Shown here: piece by piece, positions 9,501 to 21,171 of the stretch | Layout of the letters: every line of letters begins with the position of its first letter | How positions within the stretch are numbered: the stretch's first letter is position 1 | Origin: Anopheles merus | Taxonomy: Eukaryota > Arthropoda > Insecta > Diptera > Culicidae | DNA length: 64,000 nucleotides | NCBI RefSeq assembly: GCF_017562075.2 | Contig: NC_054084.1 | Location: 1,654,001-1,718,000, forward strand | Direction of reading: 5' to 3' | Translations under genes and position numbers: made by a program | The notes under the pieces: model-generated | What the model was told of the DNA's origin: nothing | The model's input: only the letters and a program-made list of their open reading frames with translations | Databases searched by the model: none

Positions 9501-12440
9501 TGTGGAGGGGGGGGGGGGGGGGTAAGGGGAGCGTGGGATGATCGGCACCCTCACCTGGCCGGTGCATTGTTTGTGTGGCGGTAGGTTTGTGTGTGCGTGT
9601 GTGTTAGATTTCTTCTTCCGCTGTACGTTTTTTTCTACTTCTATTCATTCGATCAATTCAGCAAACACTAGAGCAAACAACGAAAGCAATCAGTGGACTA
9701 ACAAACAACCAATTGAAGGTTTTATGTGCCGCCCAGTGCCGGACGAGCTCGGATTTAGCTCGGGAGGCTTGGCTGCGTTATAATCAATTAGTGGCTTCAT
9801 CGTTTGATTTGTTGCTATTTGTGTAAAGCATGAATGGAAGTAATGAATGGGGTTGTCCGATAGAAAGAAAAGCTAATTTACTTATAAATGTATGATATTA
9901 TTGACGGCGATCTTGGGTGTTGCGCTAGTTTCGAGCCGAATAACACGCAGTTGCAACAGTCAGCCAACAGCAAGATATCGAATCTTATCGTAGTCCGTCG
10001 CCCTTGAAGGGAGATAAGCGCCGCTTTGAGCTTAAACAAGACTCCGAAACTAATTCTGTTTAGTTCCGTTTCGAGGTCATGTTACCGGGCGTTCGAAGCG
10101 ATTTCACCATCCCTCAACTCAACTCGCGTTCGAATCACGTCCTCAATAAAACAGGAATGAGTGATGAATGATGGCGCTTACAAGCTGCAACATCAAAAAC
10201 AAACAATTAAAATAAAATAATTACACTCAGTCCTCCACCAGCCAGCCAGATTGATGGCTATTTTTGTCTTCCAATTATTCATCATCGCTATGTTTAGGCT
10301 GCTTAATCTGTTTTTTCGCAGCACCCACCACACCCCACGCACGGTGACAGAACGGCGACGAGCGTTAATGCTTTCCCGCACGTTGAGTAAATAAATACGG
10401 AAATGATTGCCCCATTTGCACCTTGTCCCACCGCCTGGCGCCGGCTTTTGGCACTCCAAATCTGACCAAACTTTCTCTTGGCACATCGTATCCTTGTATC
10501 CCTTTCCGCATGGCTCAAAGCCAACACCACGGTGCGGAATGTGCCACCGGGGGAGACGGGGGAGAAAAATTAATTTCCAGCGATAAATTAGTTTAATTAA
10601 TTTTGATAAGAGTTATAATAAATTACGTACAAATATCCTCAGTCAACACGTCGCATGGGCCACGGAACACCACCGCCGGCAGCCCGAATGGTTTCCATTT
10701 CCGTTGGCGTAATGTGTGGCGCGGTGGGATGTGGCGAAGTGTCGTTTGTTTGGGAGTTGTGCCGTTGTTCTTTGATAGTAGGCGACGACACTCTACACTG
10801 CGTCGCGAAAGTACAAACTGTTTAACGTTAAAGAGCTTTAGAAGTTAAGCTGTCGTTATGTTGTGCCACTCGCTGAAGATACGTCCATTAGTGCGCATTG
10901 TACGTTCGCTTGAAGGGAAAATTTAATTTAAATATTGCATCCGTTAATCGAATCGCAGATGTAAATGTGCATCGATAAGGTTTTTTTCGTCTTCAGCAGC
11001 TTTTCACCGAAGCATGGCGTGAAAATTCGACCCCAAGCGCACCCTCGCGCAACCGTTCAAATTTCACCCTTGACCTAACAATTAATGACGGATCGTACGG
11101 TTGGGCTAAAGACTGGGTTCTAATGAAGCCTTACGCGAAAAGGAAGATGTAAATGCAATAAGAAGAGAATAGAAACTCTCTTAATACACATAAAAAAATC
11201 ATAAAGGTATTGTATAAAAAATACACCCATCTAGAAGTGTTTAAAAAGTAAGAAGTGAAAAAAATCTACCCAAATTAATCAAAACGAGAGTAGAAAAAAA
11301 GGAAGCGAGAAAGAAAGAACACAATCGAAAGGTCCATACTGTGCCGCGTACGGTGGGGCCCTGTGCAAGACGCCTCCTAGGCCAAAGATAAGCTAATCAA
11401 ACAGCGTTGATCCATTAATCATTCCCAACGCGGCCCGTGTCTGTGTGTGTTTGAGGGGGTGAACGCGTTCTGTTCTGAGTGTTTTTTGCCGTTGTTGTTG
11501 CTTGCCTTTGGGTCGGGTTGAGAAGCGGAAGAAGAATTGCTTTGCCCTTGACGTCGAGGGTGGGTTGCGTTTCCCGGGCGTTTTTTTGTGCTTTTCTCTC
11601 CCTTACTCTCTCACTCGCTCTCTCGCAATCGTTGCTGCATTACAATCCCACCAAAGGATAGGGGGCAAGTTAGGGTGAATTAATTCTAATTAAAAAGATA
11701 TCAAACAAGTACGGTTTAGCAAAATGCTGGCGAGCCTGTGGGAGAGGTTAGCTGGAAGTTAACATGGAATGATTAATTTTAACACTAAGCCACTTTCCGG
11801 CATTAATCGTAGCATGTTTTGCCTGGGGTGCGGGTAGATGGTAGAATGTTTTGCACACCATTTAATAGACGTTGAGGAAATAGAAACGCATTAAAAAATG
11901 TGTATAAATACACTTTTAAAAGGTTTCGTTTGTGTGACATTGCTTATTGATCGTTTGCCTTAATATTGCACATTAAAACGCAACCGTACGAGTCACATCT
12001 AAAATGCCGCCCGAGCAGGGTTGCGAACACTTCATTAAGCTTAAATATGCATTCGCTCTGCTAGCTTTATGTTTCCTGAGACAAGTTTTAGCAATAAAAA
12101 GGTAGCTTAATCCAGTTTTCGTCATTCATTAATTTACGGCGCGCGACTATAAAATAGAGAAACAGTTTTATTAATTAGAACCTGCAACAGCCCAGTTGTT
12201 TGAGAGGCTAGGTAGTGGAGCTGTCTTTCCTTTTTCTTTGGCATCGTTTCTCCGTTTCAGCTGCTGATAGGCGTCAACCTGGTTCAGGGGTCTGTAATTA
12301 ATACGCCGGTTTGCTGGAGTGTCGTGTTTTTTTCTTTCTTTCTTTCTGCAATACTTCCCCCGTAGACCGTAGAGAGGCCAGGCGCATCGAGGCTGTAGCT
12401 TTCAATTTGCATCCGCAGCGAAGCGCCGGCGACGAAGGCT
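9501..12440 (+). other. intron-like DNA with AT-rich islands
   Basis: No gene is supported. Bases 10560-10630 and 11060-11330 are AT-rich with repeated TAATTAA/AATTA homeodomain-type words. A good acceptor-like site, TCTGTTTTTTCGCAG, ends at 10321. The two frames open beyond it stop within 25 codons, and the only donor-like site is weak. Confidence 0.45.
9507..9522 (+). repeat. poly-G run (16)
   Basis: Sixteen consecutive G followed by TAAGGGGAG. It is the third long G/C homopolymer within 5 kb. Confidence 0.9.
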
Positions 12441-12479
12441 TTTCTTCACTGCGTCCTTTTTGACAACGCGGCACGCTTC

Positions 12480-12591
12480 ATAAATTTTCCGCAGCAGCAG
12501 TCGCTCTCTCTATTCGCTCTCTCTTTCTCAAGCCTAGCGATCGTCGTCACCTTAAGGAGAAGATTTAATTTTTCTTTCTCGAACCGTGGAG
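12480..12591 (+). other. candidate alternative first exon ending at a strong donor
   Basis: A GAG|GTGAGTCG donor at 12591/12592 follows about 110 bases of CT-rich sequence (CTCTCTCTATTCGCTCTCTC and related words) with no strong acceptor other than an unusual CTCAAG. A donor without an acceptor, beside GAGA-type CT repeats, would fit the 3' end of an alternative first exon. No clear initiator is visible, so a chance donor is quite possible. Confidence 0.2.
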
Positions 12592-12887
12592 GTGAGTCGC
12601 GTTCGTCGGTGTTTTAGGGTGGTGAAGGATTCAAGCGACCGATTTGCAAGGCACAAGCGGCGCAGAGGGTATCGGACCGTGAGGACCGGACGGTGTGCTA
12701 ACGATAAAAGTCCACTTCCTTCTCTCTGGGAGGCACGGTTGGTTCGCTAGCAGGCACTTTGTTACTTTAGCGCTGGAGAAAACGGATCCATCTCGAACCA
12801 TCGGGCCCGTTCGGGGTGGGCGGAATGAAGGATGGGTTTCGAGCCGGGTTGGACGGACACTTAAAACCGGTAGCACTCGCGAATTGA

Positions 12888-12923
12888 CCGACCGAGCAAC
12901 CGACCGAGCAACCGACCAAGCAA
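12888..12923 (+). repeat. 12-base tandem repeat, three copies
   Basis: CCGACCGAGCAA occurs twice in perfect tandem (12888-12899, 12900-12911), followed by a copy with one change (CCGACCAAGCAA, 12912-12923) and a partial GCAA. It is a short minisatellite in GC-rich sequence. Confidence 0.85.
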
Positions 12924-13069
12924 GCAAGGTCTCAGGTTTTGGCGTGTCTGGATTTCGCAACCCCATTCGCCCCAGTAAACGGGGGTTGAGTGTTATCTTG
13001 CCCGACGGAACGGAAGACAACTAGAGCGGCATGAGCGAGAACAGCGTGCGAAAAGAAAGAAAGGATCCG

Positions 13070-13099
13070 CAGCAGCAGAAGCAGCAGCAGCAACAGCAG
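13070..13099 (+). repeat. CAG trinucleotide repeat, interrupted
   Basis: CAG units are interrupted by AAG and CAA (CAGCAGCAGAAGCAGCAGCAGCAACAG). In one frame this reads as glutamine-rich, but no surrounding open frame supports coding. Confidence 0.8.
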
Positions 13100-14774
13100 A
13101 AAGGACCGAACGAACGAAGGTGCGAAGAGGGAAGGTATTTAGTAGATTAATTAAATTTATGTTTTATAGCGGATAATTAATTAGTATCATGTTATTTTTC
13201 TCCTCTCCCGTTCGCATGTCCCTGCTACGTTCTCAGCCATGGTTCCGAGACGAGCTTTGTTCGATCCGTTTCGTTTCCATCGATGTCCTCGGGATGGAGT
13301 GTGAGGGGAAAAAAAAGGATGAAAATGGTCTTTCGTCGTTACGAGATAGAGATTTGGAGCAAGTGGTTGCGAGCGGTGGCCATTACACTTCTACAGCGTA
13401 GCACGACCATTCGAAAAGATTGCTTCGGCAATGGACAAAAGTGATTGAAACAAGTTGTTTGGCTTAGTTCCCTTCCGATTCCAGGGGTTTTTGAATGCTG
13501 CAATCGATCGTTTAATGAGCGTGAAGCACAAAAATTGATTCGTGAGTGCAAGAAATGCTTCTTCATTTGACCGACGATGCATCATTGCTGTCCATCATTG
13601 TTGACCCAGAAACCGTTCACGCGGAGAAACCGATTAGAAGAAGTAAACAGCGTTGATACCACTTTCTGTGTTAATTAACATGGGTTGGTCTGTCCACCAC
13701 CCCAAAAAAAGAAGACCATTCCGTAAGCTATCAAATGCCTGAAACTGCGACTCACGATCATTTGATAATGGAGCATTATTTGCATGTTGTTTTGATAATG
13801 ATAAGCGCTGCTTCGGGAGCATCTGAAATCGATGCAGAGGTGTTGGAGAGTTGCAGAGTTCAATAGGGTTTTGGGCAAGACAAAGCACAATCGCTTCATT
13901 GTCAAAGTGAATCGTTCATGCAAAATGTTTGATGTTGCTGCGATATTTTTTTTTTTTTGTGCCAATTACTCGGAATGACTTTTGGTTTTGTTCTTTGAAT
14001 GTGCACTAATGGCACAGAGATTATTTTTTATTGTTTTAGTTGATTCTGGTTGTAATTTTTTAAATTCTGATTCATTCTCCTGCACTCAAAAACCAATCTT
14101 TTGCTGTTAATGGCGCTCGTTTGAACTGTCAATTCCTGCTGCGAAAAACGACCTTCCTTTGAAGTCGACAACCCTCACTGTTGGCGAACCGAAATCAATT
14201 TAAAAACAAGCTCAAACTTTTCTTAATTTACTTTGCAACCATCCACCCCGTGGACGCCGGTGGACATTTGGTCCGGATGTTTTCGGGTGCATGTTCGCCA
14301 ATATGTTGTCCGGCGCAATTTCGTTCCACTCCGGTGTTCACACATGTGTGTCCTGACCGATTCGGGTGGGGGGTGCGAACCGGGGTTCATCAACTCTCCT
14401 ATATGAAGCAGGCCACACCGCAGTTAACCCGTTCTGCAAAGAAAGTGTTGATACATCGCAGCTCCCACCTTGGAGGTCAGGGCTTTGCTTCGGAATGCCA
14501 GCGCGTCCCAGCACCGTAAACACCGTTACAACGGACGGGAAAAGGGAGCGTTCTATGTTCCGTTTCCCCTCGTTGGTCTGGGCGTTTGCTGAGCATTGAT
14601 TTTGGGATGAGGAAAGTGACTCACATGAGATGGTCAGAGTTTGGTTGCAGCTTTTTTTTATTCTTCTGTGTGTGAGTGCTGTTGCTTCAATCCAATACCT
14701 CCGAAAGGGACCATTTTTGATGGGACACGAGTTGATAGAGCCCGCCACACGGGCACAGGGGTTGAAAAATGAGA

Positions 14775-14804
14775 AGCAGCTGTTTTGAGCTGCTCGAACA
14801 GCTC
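14775..14804. other. overlapping hairpin-forming repeats
   Basis: AGCAGCT (14775-14781) and AGCTGCT (14788-14794) form a perfect 7-bp stem with a 6-base loop. GAGCTG (14787-14792) can instead pair with CAGCTC (14799-14804), so two mutually exclusive hairpins are possible. No terminator or miRNA-length stem is seen. Confidence 0.4.
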
Positions 14805-17313
14805 GCCGCACAACCCATGGCCATGGTTTGATGTCGCCAGTCCCTGGTCCCCTTCGTTGCGCATCTGCGTCGGCTCGGAACATACCTTTAGGCCTTAGGT
14901 GACGTCAAGGGTGATTTACCTTAGTGAGCTGGGTGAAAAATTGGATGCTCTTTACCGTACACGGTGGGCAATGCAACAGTCGGTTTCAAAATTAGGTGAT
15001 ACCTATCGTTCAAAATTAGGTAATTTCATTATTCTCTTTGGATGATGTTGACACTTTTCATAAAGCAGCTAAATAAAAACAAAATGGAATTCAAACCTAG
15101 TGTTTTGTGAAACACAACTTGGACTTTTTTTTTTCGTTGGTCACTGTTAAAAATCATCCCGAAAGGACCAACCCCGCTTGAGACGCGCTGACATTGGACC
15201 GACGTTTTGAAATCCCTCCCGTTCGACCACCGATTGTTGTACCTTTTGCTGTTCCCACCCCGTTGCCCGCGTCACTTGCAGATCTCGACCGGATGACAGA
15301 AGCTTGCCATCGAAGTGACGCACAGCGAGCGGTGAGATTTGTTGTCCATAATTAGTTAATTGCATGTATGATTAATCCATGAAGCGTGACAAATGCACCC
15401 TACCCCGGGGTGTGGGGGAAAATGCTCGGTAAAGCACACGGAGCACGGGAACAAAGAGAGAGAATCGGAAAAGAACCAAAAATGGGAAAACGGTTTCTAA
15501 TCGGTACCATCGGGGCCCGGCATACCGGTGTAATGTTCCCACACATACCATAGACGAACGCATAATTGATAAGATTGGTTTTCTGTACGCACGGGATTAG
15601 TTGTTTCGTGAACGGATGGGATGGTTAAATGAAGTTCTGGTAACCTTTCTTTTCGGTTGGCTAAGACCGTTCGAGCTAGGATTAACACTGTGGCACGTAC
15701 CTATCGCGTTAATGAATTGGTTGTTTGTTGTCAAACGTGAGTGAGATTAAACATGCAGTCAGTGTGAACGCTTTTTTGTGTGACGATTAGATTAAAATTA
15801 GATTTCCATTTGAGAGAAAGTAATGCAACAAAGATGGGATATGGGAAGATATATCAACATTTTTAGGTTAAATAGAGTTCATAAAGCGTTTGCTCACGAT
15901 TTTCGTGTAAGTTTAGTTCCATTTTCAGGTAGCACAACCATCACATTCGTTGGGCAGCATTAAAAAAACCGCAATCATATTTCCAACTGTTCCCATTTTT
16001 CCACTATTTTGTACGCAACTTAAAACGGCACTCACTTGGAATGGGAACGTGAGCGAGCGATCAGAAGCGATGGTAGTGCTGGTGGTGCATCATTTTCCCC
16101 GCCTGTCCAACACTTAATGAGACGAAGCGCATTGGCGATTATAAGTGGCCTGTTGCCTTTGTTTTTTTTTTTGGTTTGACGAAAACCTCACCAATTCTTC
16201 ATTTCCGTTGTGGTAGCCCGGCTGTGATTGATGGTTTATGAATAAACATTGATTTGTTTGCGGTGCGATCGTGTGCCGCACGCAAAGATGCTTGAAGATG
16301 CGCGTCCCTGCGTTCGTGTTTAAATTAGTTCCAAATCGTTTCGTGTCCGGTATTATTTTCCCGTTGTTTTTTTGTTGTTGCTTGAGAGTGAGCAATCTGA
16401 TTTGATGATAATTGTTGGATATTGTTGATATAATTTTCCCGACAGAAACGGAATACATTTCGTTAAACTCGCTTCTCTTGTGTGTGTGTGTGTGTTTGGT
16501 GCTGACAAAGCGATGCTATCGTTTATTTGATTATGCATTGAAAGAGACCCACACGGGACCGGTACAAGAAGTAGCTTCCTTCCACTGGCTTTTCGGGACA
16601 GCAGCAGCACCACCAGACAACAAAGACCGAACATAATTAGGTGGCACAGAGGGGAGGGCAAATTTAATTACGATAGGAAAAATCGCAACTACAAACCATC
16701 GAGAGAACGAGCCCGAGTACAGCCAGTTAACGAGGAAACTGTCGGCAAGACCAACGCTTAACGCAGTAATGAGTTTCCACCCGTAGTTCCTCCCTGGGCT
16801 ACTTGAGTTCCCCGAGTGCGATCACCTCAAGGGGGCGATTTTGCCGGAAAAGGAGTACCATTTTTCAATTCGTCGATAAAAATCTTCACCTGGGAAGGCC
16901 GTCGTTTGGCTTTGTACGTTTCGTCGCACCCTAAGCCAGCGCGCGACGACTGCGGTTCTTGTGAGTGTGTGTGAGGGGTTGTTTTTTTGCATATTTTGAA
17001 TATAAATATTCTTGTTCCCTTCTAAACAATCTACTCGGGACGGCAGGGGAGCTCGAGCGGACAATCGATCTTCCACGGTTATTTCTCTTGCAACAGTGCA
17101 CCACATACCGCCCGTTGGAGCAAAGCTGTGGGATACAGCAACGTTCCGAGGAGTGCAAGGAGGGCTGAGGGCAGGCAGAAAACTGCAACGCGCAATGCTG
17201 TGGTTGCTGTTGCTGTTTTTGTTACCCCGTGCTTGATAAAAACGTAATTAAGTTAATTAATATCTGTGTCTGTTTTTGGATAAAGTTTTTCTTCTTCGGT
17301 TGCTTTCGGGCAG

Positions 17314-17373
17314 CCGTTTGCTCCATTGCGAAACGCTTAATTAGCCCGCTTGGTGCCCGATTGGTGCAAAAAG
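17314..17373 (+). other. candidate 60-nt coding microexon
   Basis: The acceptor is a long pyrimidine tract (TTTTTCTTCTTCGG...TTTCGGGCAG, ending at 17313). The donor AAG|GTAAGCG lies at 17373/17374. The length is 60 nt, so skipping would keep frame. Two frames contain stops. The remaining one, entering with two bases and leaving with one, reads VCSIAKRLISPLGARLVQK and is fully open, with a mix of hydrophobic and basic residues. The peptide is not recognised. The same-strand acceptor-donor pairing matches the style of the 42-nt and 46-nt candidates. Confidence 0.45.
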
Positions 17374-18263
17374 GTAAGCGTTTTTTACGTCGGCGCCGGC
17401 CGCCTTTTTGCGATGTTTTGCTTTCACTCAACAATGATTTCGGTTCGATGATATGAATGTGAACAGAAAGTAAAATGTAAAGGGAATAATTGGAACCGAT
17501 GCTTACTTTATGCCACTAAAACTAACAACACCACATTGCGTTTCGCGTCTGCTTTCTTCTTGCCCAACTGGAAGAGGGTTGTGATGAGGTAATTACCTCT
17601 AAAACTAGTTAGTACTACACCTACAGAACAATAAAAAATAGATGACAAAATGATGGGGTTTTTTTTTCGGAGCTTGGAAAGTATCTTAAAGCTCATTTGA
17701 ATGGCTACCTCGGCGGACAATTAAAGCTCGACCACCGGGAAGTTTACTCATATTCATGGGTGGACACACTTCTTGGGCAGTGATCTGGTTTGTTTTTTAA
17801 TTGCTGTTTGTTTTGAATACTAGTTAACATCTCGCGAGCAGTAGGGAATAGGCTTATTACATGCTAGCGAGTCTTTGGAAATCCAACGAAGGTCGTGCCA
17901 CTTCATGACTAGCGCTCGGTGGTTGGTGGTCGTAAAAATATAACTGCTTTAAACTGTTGCATGAAGAATGGTTTTATGCACTCGTGCCCTTTGCCGAGCC
18001 ACTTCTCGCGCAAATCGTTAAACCAAAGCCCCGAACCGCACTTTTGAAATGTCACTGTGAGGTTAGTTCAGCCGTTCCCAGCCCACCTGGAAGCGGGTCG
18101 GAAATTAATCATACGCCATACGCAACACTTTGTCACACTTTCAGGCGGGTTTTATTTGCTCGCCCTTCTCAGGAATGCAGCGGTAATTTGGAGATAAAGA
18201 TCGTTGCTGTGTTTAAAGAAAGAAACCGTTGGTTTTTTTTCGCCAGTTTTATGAGATACTTAC

Positions 18264-18449
18264 CTTACTGCTGTTGCTGTGGAATAAAGAACTAACCCGT
18301 TCAAACCGAAAGTTCTGCGCTGTCAGCAAAGGGGAAGCGTTTGATTTTTTGACACGCTGCCGGCGGACAACTAGCAGCTGCCAATCATTGCCGGCTGATG
18401 TGTGCTGCTGTCCCGAAGGTGGGGGCCACAAGTAACATTGGAACGCCAT
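18264..18449 (-). CDS. candidate minus-strand first coding exon, or 56-nt exon
   Basis: On the minus strand an ATG at 18449 opens a frame beginning MAFQCYLWPPPSGQQHTSAG that stays open to an almost perfect donor, AAG|GTAAGTATC, at 18264/18263. The last residues before the junction are SLFHSNSSK. Alternatively, a pyrimidine-rich acceptor (CTTCCCCTTTGCTGACAG) would give an internal exon 18264-18319 of 56 nt, open in two frames. The strand is opposite to the proposed host gene, so this would be a nested or neighbouring gene. The product is not recognised. The donor is strong, but the rest could be chance. Confidence 0.3.
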
Positions 18450-20328
18450 AAACCGGTTCGAATTTCCATGTCGCTGCCCTGGTTGGTAAGAGATTTTTGG
18501 AGGAACACTTAATTTGATCCGGTTAAGATATCGCCCCCTTCAATGGAGAGACTTTCTTGGATCACCCGGAGGGCGGAAATGGAGAAGGCGTTGCGGGAAG
18601 GGCAGCCCGAGAAGCCCCACCGCCTTGGAGCTTGGACCTTCAGCTTTACCTACATCCCGCGAGTGAGTGAGTGATCGTTTTGCTTCCTGCGACGGAAAGA
18701 AGGCCCAAACTAGTGATCAAAAAAGCGGCCAGTAAGTTAGGGTTTTGGCTGTTGTTGTTGCGAGGTGAACTTCTGCTCTGCCCTCCCTCGGTTTGGACGG
18801 GCCAGCTCGGGGTTTAATTTGCTCCAGCTCACCTGTGGGCTTTGACAGTAATTAATCAAAATCGATTCTGACATTGATTAGTTACGAGGGCTAATCAAAT
18901 TTCCGATTCTTCTGGGTCCGTCGCTTTTGTTGGTGTGCCGGTGTGCCGCAAGCCCCGTCTCCCGTGGATGGGTTTGGAATTTCTCGTTAGTTTTTGGGAT
19001 TGTTTCGATGCTAAGAGGCGTGATAAGAGAGGGAAGGGAAGGGCTGAAGGCTGTTGGAAATAACTGGGATCATTATTATTTTCTCTGAAGCGTCTCTGAA
19101 ACTCCTTCGCAAGCTCGTTCCACCTGGCTGAAGATGGTCAATCAAGCGTCGGAGAAAACGGAGCTGTTCTGGGGCGGGAGTGCGAGACAAGATCGAGAAG
19201 TCAAGGTTGGTCCCATTAATCATTGGACGTGAAATTTAACACGATCGAATTTTCTGCACTAACCCGTAACGCATCTTGGTGGAGTGTTCGGGAAAGGATC
19301 GGCAGAGGGCTCATCTTATTGCATATGCGCTTGAGATGATATTCAATTTCGCACCTTTGGAAACGGCTTACAATTAACTGGAATACAACTGGAGTGTGTA
19401 GGGTTCATGGCTGCGGGATGATAAAACGTGTTTTATTTTGATTTGAACTCCTTACGCCGGATTACAACATTCGTTTGTTATGAGTTGGGCAACCGCTTCA
19501 AACCCCACAGCCCCACACAAAACCGGAATGAGATGGATTCGAAGGAATTACAAAAATAAACGTCTTAAACCTTCAAACGAGAGCCGCCGACGCCGCCACC
19601 GCCAGTCGATCGAGTGCCGCCGGTCCAGATGTGTCGCCCGTACCGGCCGTGGCCATAGAGCACTATCAGGGGAAGGAAATAAAACTGTTTATTTGAATAT
19701 TTGCGGCGGTAGCAAACCCACTTTAGAAGGTAAGGCGCGTCGGGAATGTTGTCTAGGATGTTCCCGTTTTCCCAGGAAAGTGACACGACTCGCTCGTTCC
19801 CGTCGCCCGTGCGATCGCCCGCTTGTGATCTTTCCAAATAAATCAATTTCGAGAAAATCACTCGGCAGCAAACACAAAAAAAAAACACGAAGAAACATCC
19901 CTCGGAAAACGGAACGACGATTCAGTCGATGTCTATAAATCACAAACAAATAATCTTTCGCTTAAGCGCGCTCGGTGGCGTTCGCGCGTTGTCCGTCCGC
20001 AGCTTGCCCTCTCTCGCTCTCTTAAAAATAAACATATTTCTTCCCGTGCTTCACGCACTCACGCACGTCGCAGAAAAAGGGTGGTTGGGGGTGGATTTTC
20101 CTGCCTTAAAGATGCCGTCCCCGTTACCACCGGCACAGAAATGGCATCGCAATCGTGAGCTCCAAGCTGTGCTGCGACCGGCCCCGGCCACGATAGATGT
20201 GTCAATTTCTATTAAGTCGGTCACGCTAAAAGCATCCGAACATGGGCTTTGATATTTAATAAATGGATACTTTTTAGCGGCTAATCGAATGTCGTAAAGA
20301 TACCGTTACCTCGCCGATGTCTAAGAAA

Positions 20329-20361
20329 CCGACCGACCGACCGACCAGCAGCAGCAGCAGC
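20329..20361 (+). repeat. (CCGA)n followed by (CAG)n
   Basis: Four to five CCGA units run directly into five CAG units, then a run of G. A compound microsatellite in a non-coding context. Confidence 0.85.
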
Positions 20362-21081
20362 CGGGGGGTTTAATGCGAAAAAAGTGAAGAGGGGAAACAA
20401 CAAAAAAGATTAATCCATTTTACCGCAACCCCGGCCGGCCACCACGAGAGCGGGGCTTGCGGTGCGTTTCTGCCTGTTTAAAGAAGACATAAGTAGATGA
20501 TGGAAGTGATGGTAAATTAGCTAATGTCGCTGAATCGGAACCAACGGGCGGGGATGTACGGAAGGGGATGATAGGGATGGTGGTAATGCAAATTAGATGT
20601 AGGTCGACACGTTGTTTTGATGTAACCGGCGTAGAGTGCTGGAATGATGAATCGCAGTGAAGGGAGCCGTGGTGGAGTGGAATCATTTCGCTATCCGCGA
20701 TCGTGTACGAACCATTAGAGTTCATTTTGATGTTGTATGTCAATGTGACCGAGTCAGCTTAAGCGGGTCTCGGTTACCTTGGAATGGCGTGATAAATGCT
20801 GCAAAGATGAGTTGGGAAACGTTATTGTTGCGTCAAACAATTACAAAACAAAGCCTTTGCTAGCATTAAACTTCTGAAGCACACTTGTGACGCACCTTTT
20901 TCCCTTGAAACTTTATGCTATCACCTGTTCTGGCTGATGTCTCTGAATGGCTAATCCTGCCTGAATGGCTTTAAATACACCGAACGATTGTCGACTTGCA
21001 GGCAGCACCGTAGTTCTATTCTAACTCTCATTCTCTTTCAAAGTTTAGAGCTAAATCTGCTTATTGGTAATAAATTTTCAG

Positions 21082-21171
21082 AACCCGCTTGATCCAGACC
21101 TAATCCTCGGCTGCGGTACACGTGGAGCGGTGTTGAAGCGGCTCCACTCCAAAGAACGGAACAAAATCTCT
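21082..21171 (+). other. weak candidate 90-nt exon
   Basis: A short acceptor (AATAAATTTTCAG ending 21081) and a moderate donor (TCT|GTAAATATT at 21171/21172) enclose exactly 30 codons. They are open and protein-like in frame 1, beginning NPLDPDLILGCGTRGAVLKR and then rich in charged residues. The pyrimidine tract is poor and the donor lacks G at -1, so this is well below the other candidates. No domain is recognised. Confidence 0.2.

Larger units (their letters stand above)
12592..17313 (+). other. intron-like DNA, no further gene supported
   Basis: Apart from the repeats listed separately I see no supported gene. An AT island with TAATTAATTAG lies at about 13145-13190. A minus-strand 181-codon frame at 14338-14883 has no recognisable domain, and its length is within chance. 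A weak acceptor/donor abutment (TTTTCAG|GTAGCA) at 15928/15929 is noted only. A GT run lies near 16480-16496. A strong acceptor closes the block. Confidence 0.45.
17374..21081. other. intron-like DNA with one minus-strand exon candidate
   Basis: Besides the minus-strand candidate at 18264-18449, no gene is supported. The Arg/Ser-rich frame around 19480-19938 is compositional. A CCGA tetranucleotide run and CAG run lie at 20329-20361. TAATTAA words are concentrated near 17230-17270. The block ends in the moderate acceptor before 21082. Confidence 0.45.

Noticed and set aside
10081..10150. GTTCGAATCAC resembling a tRNA B box
   Set aside because: No A box or cloverleaf could be placed around it. 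The same holds for GGTTCGAAT words near 18460 and 24867.
19480..19938. Arg/Ser/Lys-rich 152-codon frame
   Set aside because: The composition reflects CGN/AGA-rich simple sequence. The antisense frame is also open, and there are no splice sites or recognised motifs.
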